Assembly: GCF_036227225.1 (NCBI RefSeq)
Contig: NZ_CP109444.1
Span: 4,197,501-4,261,500 of the forward strand
Reading direction: 5' to 3'
DNA length: 64,000 nt
Origin: Streptomyces sp. NBC_01478
GTDB lineage: Bacteria > Actinomycetota > Actinomycetes > Streptomycetales > Streptomycetaceae
Shown piece by piece: positions 54,497 through 63,486 of the stretch; the stretch's first letter is position 1, and each line of letters begins with the position of its first letter. The position numbers were made by a program, and so were the translations under genes. The notes below the pieces were generated by a model. The model did not search any database. It saw only the letters and a program-made list of their open reading frames with translations, and was not told where the DNA came from.

Positions 54497-54816
54497 ATGC
54501 CCGTCTACACGCTGCCCGACCTGGCGTTCCACCTCTCCGGACACATCCTGCACAGCATCCACTGGCGCAACATGACAAGGCCGCCGCGACGACACAGGGT
54601 TCGGGCTGGGGCGTGCTCGCCCACGAGCCCCTGAGCGGCCGGTTCATCGTCGAGCAGGTCTACGACCACCAGGGCAACGTCTGGCAGGGGGCGACCCCCC
54701 TCCTCGTCTTCGACGCCTGGGAGCACGCCTTCTATCTCCAGTACAAGAACCAGAAAGTCGACTTCATCGACGCGATGTGGGCTGTCGTCAACTCTCCGAT
54801 CCGCACGGCACGTTGA
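54497..54816 (+). pseudogene. sodF: Iron superoxide dismutase remnant (sodF)
   Basis: The start is intact: a GGAGGGG site and the ATG at 54497 giving MPVYTLPDL. The sequence then jumps to [17 protein letters not shown], which in FeSOD lies some 60 residues further on, so an in-frame block including the first iron-ligand histidine is gone. At about 54571-54577 a second deletion shifts the frame. The next frame reads [21 protein letters not shown] and goes on to [15 protein letters not shown] (the late Asp and His ligands) and MWAVVN, after which similarity stops. The enzyme cannot be functional. The last bases overlap the end of the opposing phosphatase gene, so a rearrangement may have removed the 3' end. 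Confidence 0.88.
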
Positions 54817-55405
54817 GCGACAGCAGGGCCACCGTCCCGCCCTGCAGTTGGAGTTCGCTGACCGCCGCGTTCCGCAGTCGTGGAAACACCCGCCGGTATT
54901 CACTCAGCGGAATCCCCAGCAACCGGCACAGCACCAGCCGCAGCAGGCTGTTGTGGGCGACGACCAGGACGCGTTGGTCGGGGTGGGCGGCGGCGATGCG
55001 GTGCAGGGCGGCCGTGCCGCGTGTCGCCGCCGCGGTCGGGTCCTCGGCCTCGGGGAAGGGGTTCGACACCGGGTCGGCGCGGAAGGCCTGTGCCGCCTCG
55101 GGGTTCTCCGCCTCGAACTCCGCGAGGGTACGGCCCTCCACCACCCCGAAGTCGCATTCGATCAGGGCGGGTTCGGTGTGCGGGATGAGGTTCAGGGCGC
55201 GGGCGGCGGGGGCCGCCGTGCGGACGGCCCGGGACAGGGGGGACGTCCAGATCGCGTCCACCGGGTGGTCGGCGGCCCAGTGGCCCAACGCCTCCGCCTG
55301 GGCGCGGCCCGTGTCGGTGAGGGCCACGTCGCTGACGCCGGCGTAGCGGTTCTCGGCGTGCCAGACGGTCTGGCCGTGGCGGGCCAGCAGGAGAGTCGTG
55401 CTCAT
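54788..55405 (-). CDS. Histidine phosphatase family protein
   Basis: A 205-residue phosphoglycerate-mutase-like phosphatase with the catalytic [19 protein letters not shown] near the N-terminus, a second acidic block [12 protein letters not shown] and the late His in VVAHNSLLR. The ATG at 55405 overlaps the stop of the upstream kinase gene (ATGA). It probably dephosphorylates a small sugar-acid or sugar phosphate made by that locus; alpha-ribazole-phosphatase-like enzymes look similar. Its 3' end overlaps the sodF remnant by 29 bases. Confidence 0.88.
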   Translation of the reverse strand: MSTTLLLARHGQTVWHAENRYAGVSDVALTDTGRAQAEALGHWAADHPVDAIWTSPLSRAVRTAAPAARALNLIPHTEPALIECDFGVVEGRTLAEFEAENPEAAQAFRADPVSNPFPEAEDPTAAATRGTAALHRIAAAHPDQRVLVVAHNSLLRLVLCRLLGIPLSEYRRVFPRLRNAAVSELQLQGGTVALLSLNVPCGSES

Positions 55406-56844
55406 GAGTCGATCGTGTCCTGGTTCAGCCGGGTGCGGGTGTGGGTCGCGAGCGGGGTCGGCAGCCAGCCTCGGGTCTCCAGTTCGTCCACCAGGCGAGC
55501 GTACGGCTCGACGAAGCGCGCCGTGCGGGACGCGCGGGGTTCGAGGACCGTGCGGATACGGACCATGCGGTCGGCCGCGTCGACGAGTGAGGAAGCGGCC
55601 CCCGTCCCGTACGCCGCCAACACCGCCATCCCCAGGGCCGGTTCGATCTGTTCGGGTACCCGGGCCGGGCGGCCGAGGACGTCGGCGCGGAGCTGGTTCC
55701 AGTACGCGCTGCGGGCCGCGCCGCCCGTGAAGGTGAGCGGGCCGTCTATCGGGGCGCCGAGCTGGTGCAGGTAGTCGAGGCACAGGCGCTCGGTGAATGC
55801 CACGCCCTGTAGTACCGCCGCCCAGCGGTCCGCCTCGGAGGCCGGGGTGCCGAGCGTGAACGCGGTGGCGTCCGGGGCCAGGAAGGGGAAGCGTTCGCCG
55901 GGCGAGGAGAGGGGGTAGGCGATGACGCCCGACGGTTCGTACGCGGCCGCCCGCAGGTCCATGTCCGCCGGGTCCGACCCCGCCGGCAGCGCTCCCGCCC
56001 CCACGCTCGACGCCCCGCCCGGCAGCCAACTCCCGTCCGGTGCCCGGTGGTTGTAGACCACCCCGGCGTCGTCCCGAACGGGCTTCGCGGACGCGCCCTT
56101 GAGGACCAGTGTGGTGCCGAGCACCGAGTTCCACGCGCCGGGGCGCAGCGCGCCGGACGCGATCTGGGCCGCGCAGCCGTCCGTCATCCCCGCGACGACC
56201 GGGGTGCCGACGGGGATGCCGGTCGCTTCGGCGGCGGCCCGGCAGACCTCGCCCAGCCGGGTGCCGGACCGGACCACCTCCGGCAACACCTCGCCCAAGT
56301 GGGCCAGTTGGGACGGCCAGGCCTCGCGCTCCGCGTCGTAGCCCGTCTTGAGGGCGTGGCTGGAGTCGGTCGGGACCGTCCCGCCCGTCAACTGCGCGGT
56401 GATCACGTCGGGTTGGTGGGTCACCCGTCCGGGGCCATAGGTGTCCAACAGCCACAACGCCTTCGGCAGCGCCCAGCTCGTCTGCATCCCGACACGCGCC
56501 GCCTCCGCCACCGCGCGCCCGTCGTCGTACATCAGCCCCGGTGTGAGCGGGCGCCCTTCGGCGTCCGTCAGCAGGACGGTCCCGGAGGTGCCGCACACCG
56601 CGAGCCCACCGATCCGTACCCCTGACGACCCTCGTCCCGCCAGGGCAGTCCGGCACGCCGTGCACACCGCTTCCCACCACTCCCCCGGATCCTGTTCGTG
56701 CCGTACGCCGCCGTCCCGGTGGTTGGTCAGCGGGGCGGCGCCGGCGCCGAGGACCCGCCCGTCGCCGGTGACCAGCAGCGCGCGGACGCTCTGCGTGCCC
56801 AGGTCAATGCCCAGCCACGCCCCGCCGTCACCTTCGAACATCAT
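55402..56844 (-). CDS. FGGY family carbohydrate kinase
   Basis: A 480-residue kinase with the N-terminal phosphate-binding IDLGTQSVRALLV, the central MTDGCAAQIASGAL region and the FGGY signature-like TFTGGAARSAYWNQLRADVLGRP in the C-terminal half. The substrate class (xylulose, ribulose, tetritols) cannot be fixed. GGGAGG precedes the ATG at 56844. It is divergent from the 2-hydroxyacid dehydrogenase, which is followed by a second FGGY kinase. Confidence 0.9.
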   Translation of the reverse strand: MMFEGDGGAWLGIDLGTQSVRALLVTGDGRVLGAGAAPLTNHRDGGVRHEQDPGEWWEAVCTACRTALAGRGSSGVRIGGLAVCGTSGTVLLTDAEGRPLTPGLMYDDGRAVAEAARVGMQTSWALPKALWLLDTYGPGRVTHQPDVITAQLTGGTVPTDSSHALKTGYDAEREAWPSQLAHLGEVLPEVVRSGTRLGEVCRAAAEATGIPVGTPVVAGMTDGCAAQIASGALRPGAWNSVLGTTLVLKGASAKPVRDDAGVVYNHRAPDGSWLPGGASSVGAGALPAGSDPADMDLRAAAYEPSGVIAYPLSSPGERFPFLAPDATAFTLGTPASEADRWAAVLQGVAFTERLCLDYLHQLGAPIDGPLTFTGGAARSAYWNQLRADVLGRPARVPEQIEPALGMAVLAAYGTGAASSLVDAADRMVRIRTVLEPRASRTARFVEPYARLVDELETRGWLPTPLATHTRTRLNQDTIDS

Positions 56845-56915
56845 CCGGACCTCCCACAGGGGTTACGCATTCGGCATTCCCCGTTCATCGTGGCAAAGAG
56901 GGAGGGAGCCCCACG

Positions 56916-57956
56916 ATGACCGAGACCCTGCGTGTCGTCGCCGCCGGTGACCATTTCGTCCTGCCGTCGCTGATCACTTCCGCGATCTCCGAGGAACTGC
57001 GCGAACACCCTTTCACCGTAAGCGAGTTGACGCTCGGCTGGCCTCTGGAACCCTTCGGGTCCGTCGCCGAGGTCGAGGAGGCCAGTGACGCCGAGGGCGA
57101 GGTGATCGACGCCCTGCGCGGCACCGGTGCGACGGTGCTGGTCACCCAGATGGGCCCGGTCACCGAGCGCGTACTAGAGGCCTGCCCGGATCTGCGGCTG
57201 GTCGTCGTGTGCCGGGGCGGACCCGTCAACGTCAACCTGGACGCGGCCAAGACCCACGACGTACGGGTGTGCTTCGCGCCCGGCCGCAACGCCGCCGCGA
57301 CCGCCGAGTTCACGGTGGGGATGATGCTGGCCGCACTCCGCCGCATCCCGCAGGCCCATGAACTCCTTGCGGGTCAGGGCAGTTGGGAGGCGGGCGCCGC
57401 CTACTACACCTACGAGCACAGCGGGTTGGAGCTGGAGGACCTGCCGGTCGGGCTCGTCGGGTACGGGGCCGTCGGCAGCCGGGTCGCCCGTGTCCTCTGT
57501 GCCTTCGGCGCCCGCGTGATGGTGTACGACCCTTATGTGCACGGCGAGATCCACGGACTGCGCGTCACGGCGCTGGACGAACTCCTCCGCCGCTCCCAAG
57601 TCATCACCCTGCACGCCCGGTTGACCCCCGAGACGCGTGGCCTGATCGGTGCCCGCGAGCTGGCGCTGCTGCGGCCCGGCGCGGTGGTGGTGAACGTGGC
57701 GCGGGGTCCGTTGCTGGACGAGGACGCGTTGTGCGAGGCGCTGGAGAGCGGTCAGGTGTCGGCGGCGGCCCTGGACACGTACGCGCGCGAGCCGTTGCCG
57801 TCCGCTTCAAGGCTGTTCGGCCTCACCGACAGGCTGGTCCTCACGCCTCACCTGGGCGGGGCCTCCCGGGCGGTGGCCGAGAAGGCGGCACGAATAGCGG
57901 CGAGTGAAGTCGGCCACTGGGCACGAGGCGAACCTCTGTCCCACCAACTCGGTTGA
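56916..57956 (+). CDS. D-isomer-specific 2-hydroxyacid dehydrogenase
   Basis: A 346-residue enzyme with the NAD-binding GLVGYGAVGSRVA (GxGxxG), the catalytic Arg in NVARGPLLDEDAL, a Glu and the His in LTPHLGGAS. It resembles phosphoglycerate dehydrogenase but lacks the ACT domain. GAGGGAG is before the ATG. Flanked by two FGGY kinases, it probably oxidises a hydroxyacid derived from a polyol or aldonate. The gap of 159 bases to the next kinase holds no clear hairpin. Confidence 0.92.
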   Translation: MTETLRVVAAGDHFVLPSLITSAISEELREHPFTVSELTLGWPLEPFGSVAEVEEASDAEGEVIDALRGTGATVLVTQMGPVTERVLEACPDLRLVVVCRGGPVNVNLDAAKTHDVRVCFAPGRNAAATAEFTVGMMLAALRRIPQAHELLAGQGSWEAGAAYYTYEHSGLELEDLPVGLVGYGAVGSRVARVLCAFGARVMVYDPYVHGEIHGLRVTALDELLRRSQVITLHARLTPETRGLIGARELALLRPGAVVVNVARGPLLDEDALCEALESGQVSAAALDTYAREPLPSASRLFGLTDRLVLTPHLGGASRAVAEKAARIAASEVGHWARGEPLSHQLG

Positions 57957-58115
57957 GAGCCCACCAAGTTGGACTGAACCCACGCGTCGGCCGAACCAAA
58001 AGAGGTGCGCGCGTGGGTGCCTGCTCAACACGGTGCGCTTCCACGGCATTTAACACCCCCACAAAAAACCTGCAAACGCCCCCAAAACCCCATCCCCATC
58101 CCGGGAGGCCCCCAC

Positions 58116-59537
58116 ATGTACATCGGAATCGACGTAGGCACCTCCACCGTAAAAGCCGCAGCCTTCGACCCCTCCGGCCGTCAACTCGCCGTGGCCGCCC
58201 GCCCGGTGGAGCTGTCGATGCGCGGTGGGTTCGTCGAGCAGGACATGGACGAGGTCTACGCCGCGGTGGTCGCCGTACTCGACGAACTCACGGCAGACAC
58301 CGCCGAGCCGGTCGAGCTCGCCGGGCTCACCGGGCAGGGTGACGGGGTGTGGCTGGTGGACGCGGAGGGGCGGCCGGTGCGGGCGGCGGCGTCCTGGATG
58401 GACGGGCGGGCGCATGAACTGCTCGACCGGTGGCTGGCGGACGGGACCTTCGAGACGGTGTTCCGGCGGACGGGGAGCGCGATGTTCCCGGGGTGTCCGG
58501 GGCCGTTGCTGGCCTGGTTCGAGGCGCACGAGCCGAAGACGCTGGACGCGGCGAGGCGTGCCCTGTACTGCAAGGACATGGTCTTCCAGCGGCTGACGGG
58601 GGCGCGGGCGGCCACCGATGTGTCGGACGCGTCGATGCCGTTCCTCGACCCCAGGACGCGGTCGTACGACAACGGTGTCGTCGAACTCCTCGGTCTGACC
58701 CGGCGCCGCGGGCTGCTGGCCCCGGTCAGCGACCCGGTCGCGACGGCCGAGACGCGCGGCGAGGGGCTGCCGGCGGGCACCCGGATCGCGAACGGGCCGT
58801 ACGACCTGCCCGCCTGCGCGCTCGGCGCGGGCGTTACGGAACCGGGCGACGGGCTGCTCATCGTCGGGACCTGCCTCGCCAGTCTCGTCGCGACCACCGA
58901 TCTCGACCTGTCCGGCGAACCGGCCGGTCTGTACATCTCCCTCGACCGGCCGGGGCACTGGTTGCGGGCCATGCCGGCGATGGTCGGTACGGCGGCCCTG
59001 GACTGGGTGCTGTCGACGACGGGCGTCCGGCACGAGGAGGTGGACGCGCTGCTCGCGGCGACTCCGGCCGGGGCGAACGGGGTGCGGGTGCTGCCGTACT
59101 TCGCGCCGTCCGGCGAGCGCGCGCCCTTCGTCGAGCCCCGGCTGCGCGCCGAACTGACCGGTGTTTCCCTGGAGTCGACGCCCGCCGACCTGATCCGCGC
59201 GACCTGCGAGGGCATCGGTTACGCGGCCCGGCACTGTCTGGAGGCGGCCGGGCTGACGGGTTCGCTGGCCGTGTGCGGCGGGGGGACGCGCAGCTCCGCC
59301 TGGATGCGGCTGCTCGCGGATGTGCTGGGGCGGCCGTTGCGGGTGGTCGAGGGTGAGGTGGGCGCGCGGGGCGCGGTGCTCGCGGCGGCCGAACGGTACG
59401 GGGTGGCGCTGGACGCGGGGGCGTGGACCCGGCCGACGGAGGTCGTCGAGCCGGACGCGGTGCGGGCCGCGTACTACGCCAAGGGGTTCGAGGATCATCT
59501 GGCGCGGCTGACGGCGGCGCGCCACCGGAGCCGGTGA
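58116..59537 (+). CDS. FGGY family carbohydrate kinase
   Basis: A 473-residue kinase starting MYIGIDVGTSTVKAAAFDPS. It has the TGQGDGVWLVDAEG substrate loop and the C-terminal VCGGGTRSSAWMRLLADVLGRP signature. It is only distantly similar to the kinase at 55402-56844, so the two likely act on different substrates or form a paralogous pair. The ATG at 58116 follows GGGAGG by 7 bases; longer frames upstream lack similarity. Candidate substrates include tetritols, pentitols or autoinducer-like sugars. Confidence 0.9.
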   Translation: MYIGIDVGTSTVKAAAFDPSGRQLAVAARPVELSMRGGFVEQDMDEVYAAVVAVLDELTADTAEPVELAGLTGQGDGVWLVDAEGRPVRAAASWMDGRAHELLDRWLADGTFETVFRRTGSAMFPGCPGPLLAWFEAHEPKTLDAARRALYCKDMVFQRLTGARAATDVSDASMPFLDPRTRSYDNGVVELLGLTRRRGLLAPVSDPVATAETRGEGLPAGTRIANGPYDLPACALGAGVTEPGDGLLIVGTCLASLVATTDLDLSGEPAGLYISLDRPGHWLRAMPAMVGTAALDWVLSTTGVRHEEVDALLAATPAGANGVRVLPYFAPSGERAPFVEPRLRAELTGVSLESTPADLIRATCEGIGYAARHCLEAAGLTGSLAVCGGGTRSSAWMRLLADVLGRPLRVVEGEVGARGAVLAAAERYGVALDAGAWTRPTEVVEPDAVRAAYYAKGFEDHLARLTAARHRSR

Positions 59538-59606
59538 TTTCGGGGGCGGGCGCCCGCGATTCGCGGTGTACTACCGGCCTGGCCCGTGCGTGGCGAGGAG
59601 GAGTTC

Positions 59607-59840
59607 ATGACGGTGCTTCGACGGTGGTGCCCGAACTGTCTTGGGTGGCAGGACTTCCAGAAGATGGCCGACGCCGAGAAGGTGGCCGTCCGGGAGGAGA
59701 AGGGGCCCCGGCACTACGTGGGGGATCTGTGGCGCTGCGCCGTCAAGGGCTGTGTGCGCTACCAGCCGGCGTACAACGCGCGAGGCGGCGGCGATCTCCC
59801 CGAGAAGTTCCGTGAGGAGAAGGCCGCCGCCCCCGAGTGA
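59607..59840 (+). CDS. Small zinc-ribbon-like protein, unknown function
   Basis: A 77-residue protein with CPNC near the N-terminus (WCPNCLGWQ) and a second CAVKGC in the middle (LWRCAVKGCVRYQ), which could bind one zinc. The rest is charged. GAGGAGGAG lies just before the ATG at 59607. It is not a family I can name. It is convergent with the nitroreductase gene, 19 bases away. Confidence 0.75.
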   Translation: MTVLRRWCPNCLGWQDFQKMADAEKVAVREEKGPRHYVGDLWRCAVKGCVRYQPAYNARGGGDLPEKFREEKAAAPE

Positions 59841-59859
59841 GCGCCGCTGTGCCCTGTGC

Positions 59860-60510
59860 TTACAGGTTGCTGAAGTCCGGGCCCTTGGTGCGCGAGCGCT
59901 TGATCTCGTAGAAGCCGGGCACGGACGCGACCGCGACGGTGCCGTCCCAGAGGCGGGCGGCCTCCTCGCCCTTGGGGGCGGGGGTGACGACCGGGCCGAA
60001 GAAGGCGATCTGCTCGCCGTCGGGGCCGGGGACGGCGATGACGGGGGTGCCGACGTCCTGGCCGACCTTGTCGATGCCCTCCTTGTGGGAGGCGCGCAGC
60101 TCGGCGTCGAACTCGAAGTCCTCCTGGGAGGCGTAGTCGATCAGGTCGGCGGGCAGGCCGACGTCCGCGAGCGCGCCGGCGATGGCCTCGACGGTCGGGC
60201 CCTCGCCGTTGTTGTGGATGCGGGTGCCGAGCGCGGTGTAGAACGGGCCGAGGGCGTCCGCGCCGTGCTTCTGCCAGACGGCGGTGACCACGCGGATCGG
60301 GGCCCAGGCCTTGGTGGACAGCAGCTCGCGGTACTCCTCGGGCAGCTCGTCGAGCTTGGGCTCGTTGAGCACCGCCAGGCTCATGATGTGCCAGTTGACC
60401 TCGATGTCCCGGACCTTCTCCACTTCGAGCACCCACCGGGAGGTCATCCACGCCCAGGGGCACAGCGGGTCGAACCAGAAGTCCACGGGAGTCTTGGCGG
60501 TCTCAGACAT
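59860..60510 (-). CDS. Mycothiol-dependent nitroreductase (DsbA/FrnE-like, Rv2466c family)
   Basis: A 216-residue thioredoxin-fold protein with the active-site FDPLCPWAW (C17), the motif of the DsbA-like mycoredoxin-type nitroreductases. The GTPVIAVPG cis-Pro loop is present. In mycobacteria the homologue uses mycothiol and defends against oxidative stress. GAGGAG is before the ATG at 60510. It is divergent from pepN. Confidence 0.9.
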   Translation of the reverse strand: MSETAKTPVDFWFDPLCPWAWMTSRWVLEVEKVRDIEVNWHIMSLAVLNEPKLDELPEEYRELLSTKAWAPIRVVTAVWQKHGADALGPFYTALGTRIHNNGEGPTVEAIAGALADVGLPADLIDYASQEDFEFDAELRASHKEGIDKVGQDVGTPVIAVPGPDGEQIAFFGPVVTPAPKGEEAARLWDGTVAVASVPGFYEIKRSRTKGPDFSNL

Positions 60511-60626
60511 GACGCTCCTCGGAATACGGCCGTTTCCCCACGGCAACACCGTCTCTCGCCACCTCATTCCCGGGTACCCGCGGTCAGGGGCGCATGGCAG
60601 GATCGGCCCTGACCGCATAGCGAACA

Positions 60627-60653
60627 CGTTGATCGAACATCGTTGATCGAACA
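60627..60653. repeat. Duplicated 13-mer in the pepN promoter region
   Basis: CGTTGATCGAACA occurs twice with one base between, ending 20 bases before the pepN start. It may be a regulator site or a chance slippage. Confidence 0.6.
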
Positions 60654-60673
60654 CCATCCGAGGGAGTGCCTCC

Positions 60674-63280
60674 GTGCCCGGTGAGAATCTGTCCCGCGAC
60701 GAGGCCCGGGAGCGGGCCGCACTGCTGTCCGTCGACGGGTACGACGTGTCCCTCGACCTGCGCTCGGCGGTGGGTGACGACGCCGGTGAGGGGCCGCGGA
60801 CCTTCCGGTCCGTGACCACGATCCGGTTCCGCTGTGCCGAGCCGGGCGCGGCGAGCTTCGCGGACCTGATCGCGCCGAGCGTCACCGCCGTGTCGCTCAA
60901 CGGCAGGGACCTCGACCCGGGCGCGGTCTTCGACGGCTCGCGCATCCAGTTGGAGGACCTGGCCGCCGAGAACGAGCTGATCGTCGACGCGCGGTGCGCG
61001 TACTCCCGTACCGGCGAGGGCATGCACCGCTTCGTCGACCCCGAGGACGGCGAGATCTACCTCTACACCCAGTACGAGCCGGCCGACTCGCGCCGGGTCT
61101 TCACCACCTTCGAGCAACCGGACCTGAAGGCGCCGTTCCGCGCCGAGGTGCGGGCCCCCGAGGGCTGGACGGTGTGGAGCAACGGCGTCGGTGAACTGAC
61201 CGACGGCGTATGGAAGTTCGCGGAGACGAAGCCGATCTCGACGTACATCACGGCGTTCCTGGCGGGCCCGTACCACTACGTCACGGACTCCTACTCGCGC
61301 ACCTTCGACGACGGTACGACGCTGGAGATCCCGCTCGGCGCGATGTGCCGCAAGGGTCTGGCGCCGTACTTCGACTCCGACGACGTGTTCCTGGTGACGA
61401 AGCAGGGGCTGGACTTCTTCCACGACCACTTCGACTATCCGTACCCGTTCGGCAAGTACGACCAGGCGTTCGTGCCGGAGTACAACCTCGGCGCGATGGA
61501 GAACCCGGGGCTTGTCACCTTCCGCGAGGAGTACATCTTCCGGGGGAAGGTGACGCAGGCGTCGTACGCGGGGCGGGCGAACACGATTCTGCACGAGATG
61601 GCGCACATGTGGTTCGGCGACCTCGTGACCATGGAGTGGTGGGACGACCTGTGGCTGAAGGAGTCGTTCGCCGACTTCATGGGGGTGTTCGCGAGCGTCG
61701 GCGCGACCCGCTTCTCCGACGCCTGGATCAGCTTCGCCAACCGCCGCAAGGCGTGGGCGTACCGCGCGGACCAGCTCCCCTCCACGCATCCGATCACCGC
61801 CGACATCCGCGACCTCCAGGACGCGAAGCTCAACTTCGACGGCATCACGTACGCCAAGGGGGCGTCCGTACTGAAGCAGTTGGTGGCGTACGTCGGCCAG
61901 GACGCGTTCCTGGAGGGTGCGCGCCGCTACTTCAAGCGGAACGCGTACGGCAACACGCGCCTCGGTGATCTGCTGTCGGTCCTCGAGGAGACGAGCGGCC
62001 GGGACATGACGTCCTGGGCGCGGTCGTGGCTGCAGACAGCCGGGGTCAACTCCCTCACTCCGCAAGTGGTGTTGGACGTGGAGGGCGGCCGTATCGCCGA
62101 GCTGACGGTCCTTCAGGACGCGGCCGAGTCGCATCCCGAACTCCGCCCGCACCGGGTGGTCGTGGGCCTCTACCGGACGGAGGACAAGCGTCTCGTCCGG
62201 TACGAGCGGGCCGAGGTGGACGTCGACGGCCCGCGCACGGTCGTGGTCGAACTGGCCGGTGCGGACGCGCCGGAGCTGGTGCTCGTCAACGACGAGGACC
62301 TCACGTACGCCAAGACACGTTTCGACGCGGTGTCGTTGGCGACCCTGCGGGAGCGGCTCGGCGCGCTCACCGACCCGATGGCGCGGGCGCTGTGCTGGTC
62401 GGCGCTGTGGAACATGACGCGGGACGCGTTGCTGCTCGCGCCCGACTTCATCGACCTGGTGGCGCAGTACGGGCGCCGGGAGACCGACATCGGTGTCCTC
62501 CAGGTGCTGCACGCGTGGGCGAACTCGGCGCTGGTCAACTACTCGCCGCCGTGGTGGCGCGAGACCGGCGCGAAGATCCTGGCGCACATCGCGGAGCGGG
62601 ATCTGCGGGACGCCGAGCCGGGCAGCGAGCACCAGTTGGCGTGGGCGCGGTTCTTCGCGTCGGTGGCGTCGGCGCCGGACGAACTGGCGCTGCTGCGGGG
62701 CCTGTTGGACGGCACGGAGAAGGTGGACGGGCTGGTGGTCGACCAGGAGCTGCGCTGGGCGTTCCTGGAGCCGCTGACCGCGCACGGCGTCGCCGACGAG
62801 GCCGTGGTGGCCGCCGAACTGGCCCGCGACGACACCGCGTCCGGCAAGCGCCACCAGGTCCGCTGTCTCGCCGCGCGTCCCTCGGCGGCCGTCAAGGCGC
62901 AGGCGTGGGCGCAGGTCGTGGAGTCGGAGGCGCTGTCCAACGCGCTGGTCGAGGCGACGATCGCGGGCTTCGTGCAGCCGTCGCAGCGGGAGCTGCTCGC
63001 GCCGTACACGGAGAAGTACTTCGCGGCGATCGAGCGGGTGTGGGAGGAGCGGTCGATCCAGATCGGCATGGATGTGGTGCGGGGTCTGTTCCCGGCGTTC
63101 CCGACCGCCGAGGACGGGCAGGCGACGCTGGCGGCGACGGACGCGTGGCTGACGTCCCACAAGGGGGCGGCGCCGGCGCTGCGGCGGCTGGTGCTGGAGT
63201 CGCGGGACGATCTGGCGCGGGCGCTGCGGGCGCAGGCGGCGGACAACGAGGGGCGCGGTTCCGACAGTTCCGAGGGCTGA
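60674..63280 (+). CDS. pepN: Aminopeptidase N
   Basis: An 868-residue M1 metallopeptidase. The exopeptidase motif GAMEN is at 273-277 and the zinc site HEMAH (H307, E308, H311) with distal E330. The long helical C-terminal domain is complete. It removes N-terminal residues from peptides in the cytosol. The GTG at 60674 follows GAGGGAG. A strong terminator follows. Confidence 0.96.
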   Translation: MPGENLSRDEARERAALLSVDGYDVSLDLRSAVGDDAGEGPRTFRSVTTIRFRCAEPGAASFADLIAPSVTAVSLNGRDLDPGAVFDGSRIQLEDLAAENELIVDARCAYSRTGEGMHRFVDPEDGEIYLYTQYEPADSRRVFTTFEQPDLKAPFRAEVRAPEGWTVWSNGVGELTDGVWKFAETKPISTYITAFLAGPYHYVTDSYSRTFDDGTTLEIPLGAMCRKGLAPYFDSDDVFLVTKQGLDFFHDHFDYPYPFGKYDQAFVPEYNLGAMENPGLVTFREEYIFRGKVTQASYAGRANTILHEMAHMWFGDLVTMEWWDDLWLKESFADFMGVFASVGATRFSDAWISFANRRKAWAYRADQLPSTHPITADIRDLQDAKLNFDGITYAKGASVLKQLVAYVGQDAFLEGARRYFKRNAYGNTRLGDLLSVLEETSGRDMTSWARSWLQTAGVNSLTPQVVLDVEGGRIAELTVLQDAAESHPELRPHRVVVGLYRTEDKRLVRYERAEVDVDGPRTVVVELAGADAPELVLVNDEDLTYAKTRFDAVSLATLRERLGALTDPMARALCWSALWNMTRDALLLAPDFIDLVAQYGRRETDIGVLQVLHAWANSALVNYSPPWWRETGAKILAHIAERDLRDAEPGSEHQLAWARFFASVASAPDELALLRGLLDGTEKVDGLVVDQELRWAFLEPLTAHGVADEAVVAAELARDDTASGKRHQVRCLAARPSAAVKAQAWAQVVESEALSNALVEATIAGFVQPSQRELLAPYTEKYFAAIERVWEERSIQIGMDVVRGLFPAFPTAEDGQATLAATDAWLTSHKGAAPALRRLVLESRDDLARALRAQAADNEGRGSDSSEG

Positions 63281-63341
63281 TCGTTGGCCTGTGATTGATC
63301 CCTCCGTGACCGTTACTGAATACAGGTAATCGCAGCCGTAA

Positions 63342-63374
63342 CCCCTGGTCCACCCCATCCGGACCAGGGGTTTT
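63342..63374 (+). terminator. Intrinsic terminator after pepN
   Basis: CCCCTGGTCC and GGACCAGGGG form a 10-bp stem around a 9-base loop, directly followed by TTTT. This is the only hairpin in the window with a proper T tract. Confidence 0.92.
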
Positions 63375-63486
63375 CGGCGCCTACTCGGCATCCGAACGCC
63401 TGTCCTTTAGTACCGCGTTGTCCGGATTTGTCGACGGGCGTGTAACAGCGGTTAGGGACCGGATCCGGCGCGGGAAACCCCGTTGC

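Noticed and set aside
54103..54816. A single long protein joining the dioxygenase region to the SOD-like fragment
   Set aside because: The part before about 54575 is an out-of-frame reading of the dioxygenase gene; only the end is SOD-like and it belongs to the pseudogene.
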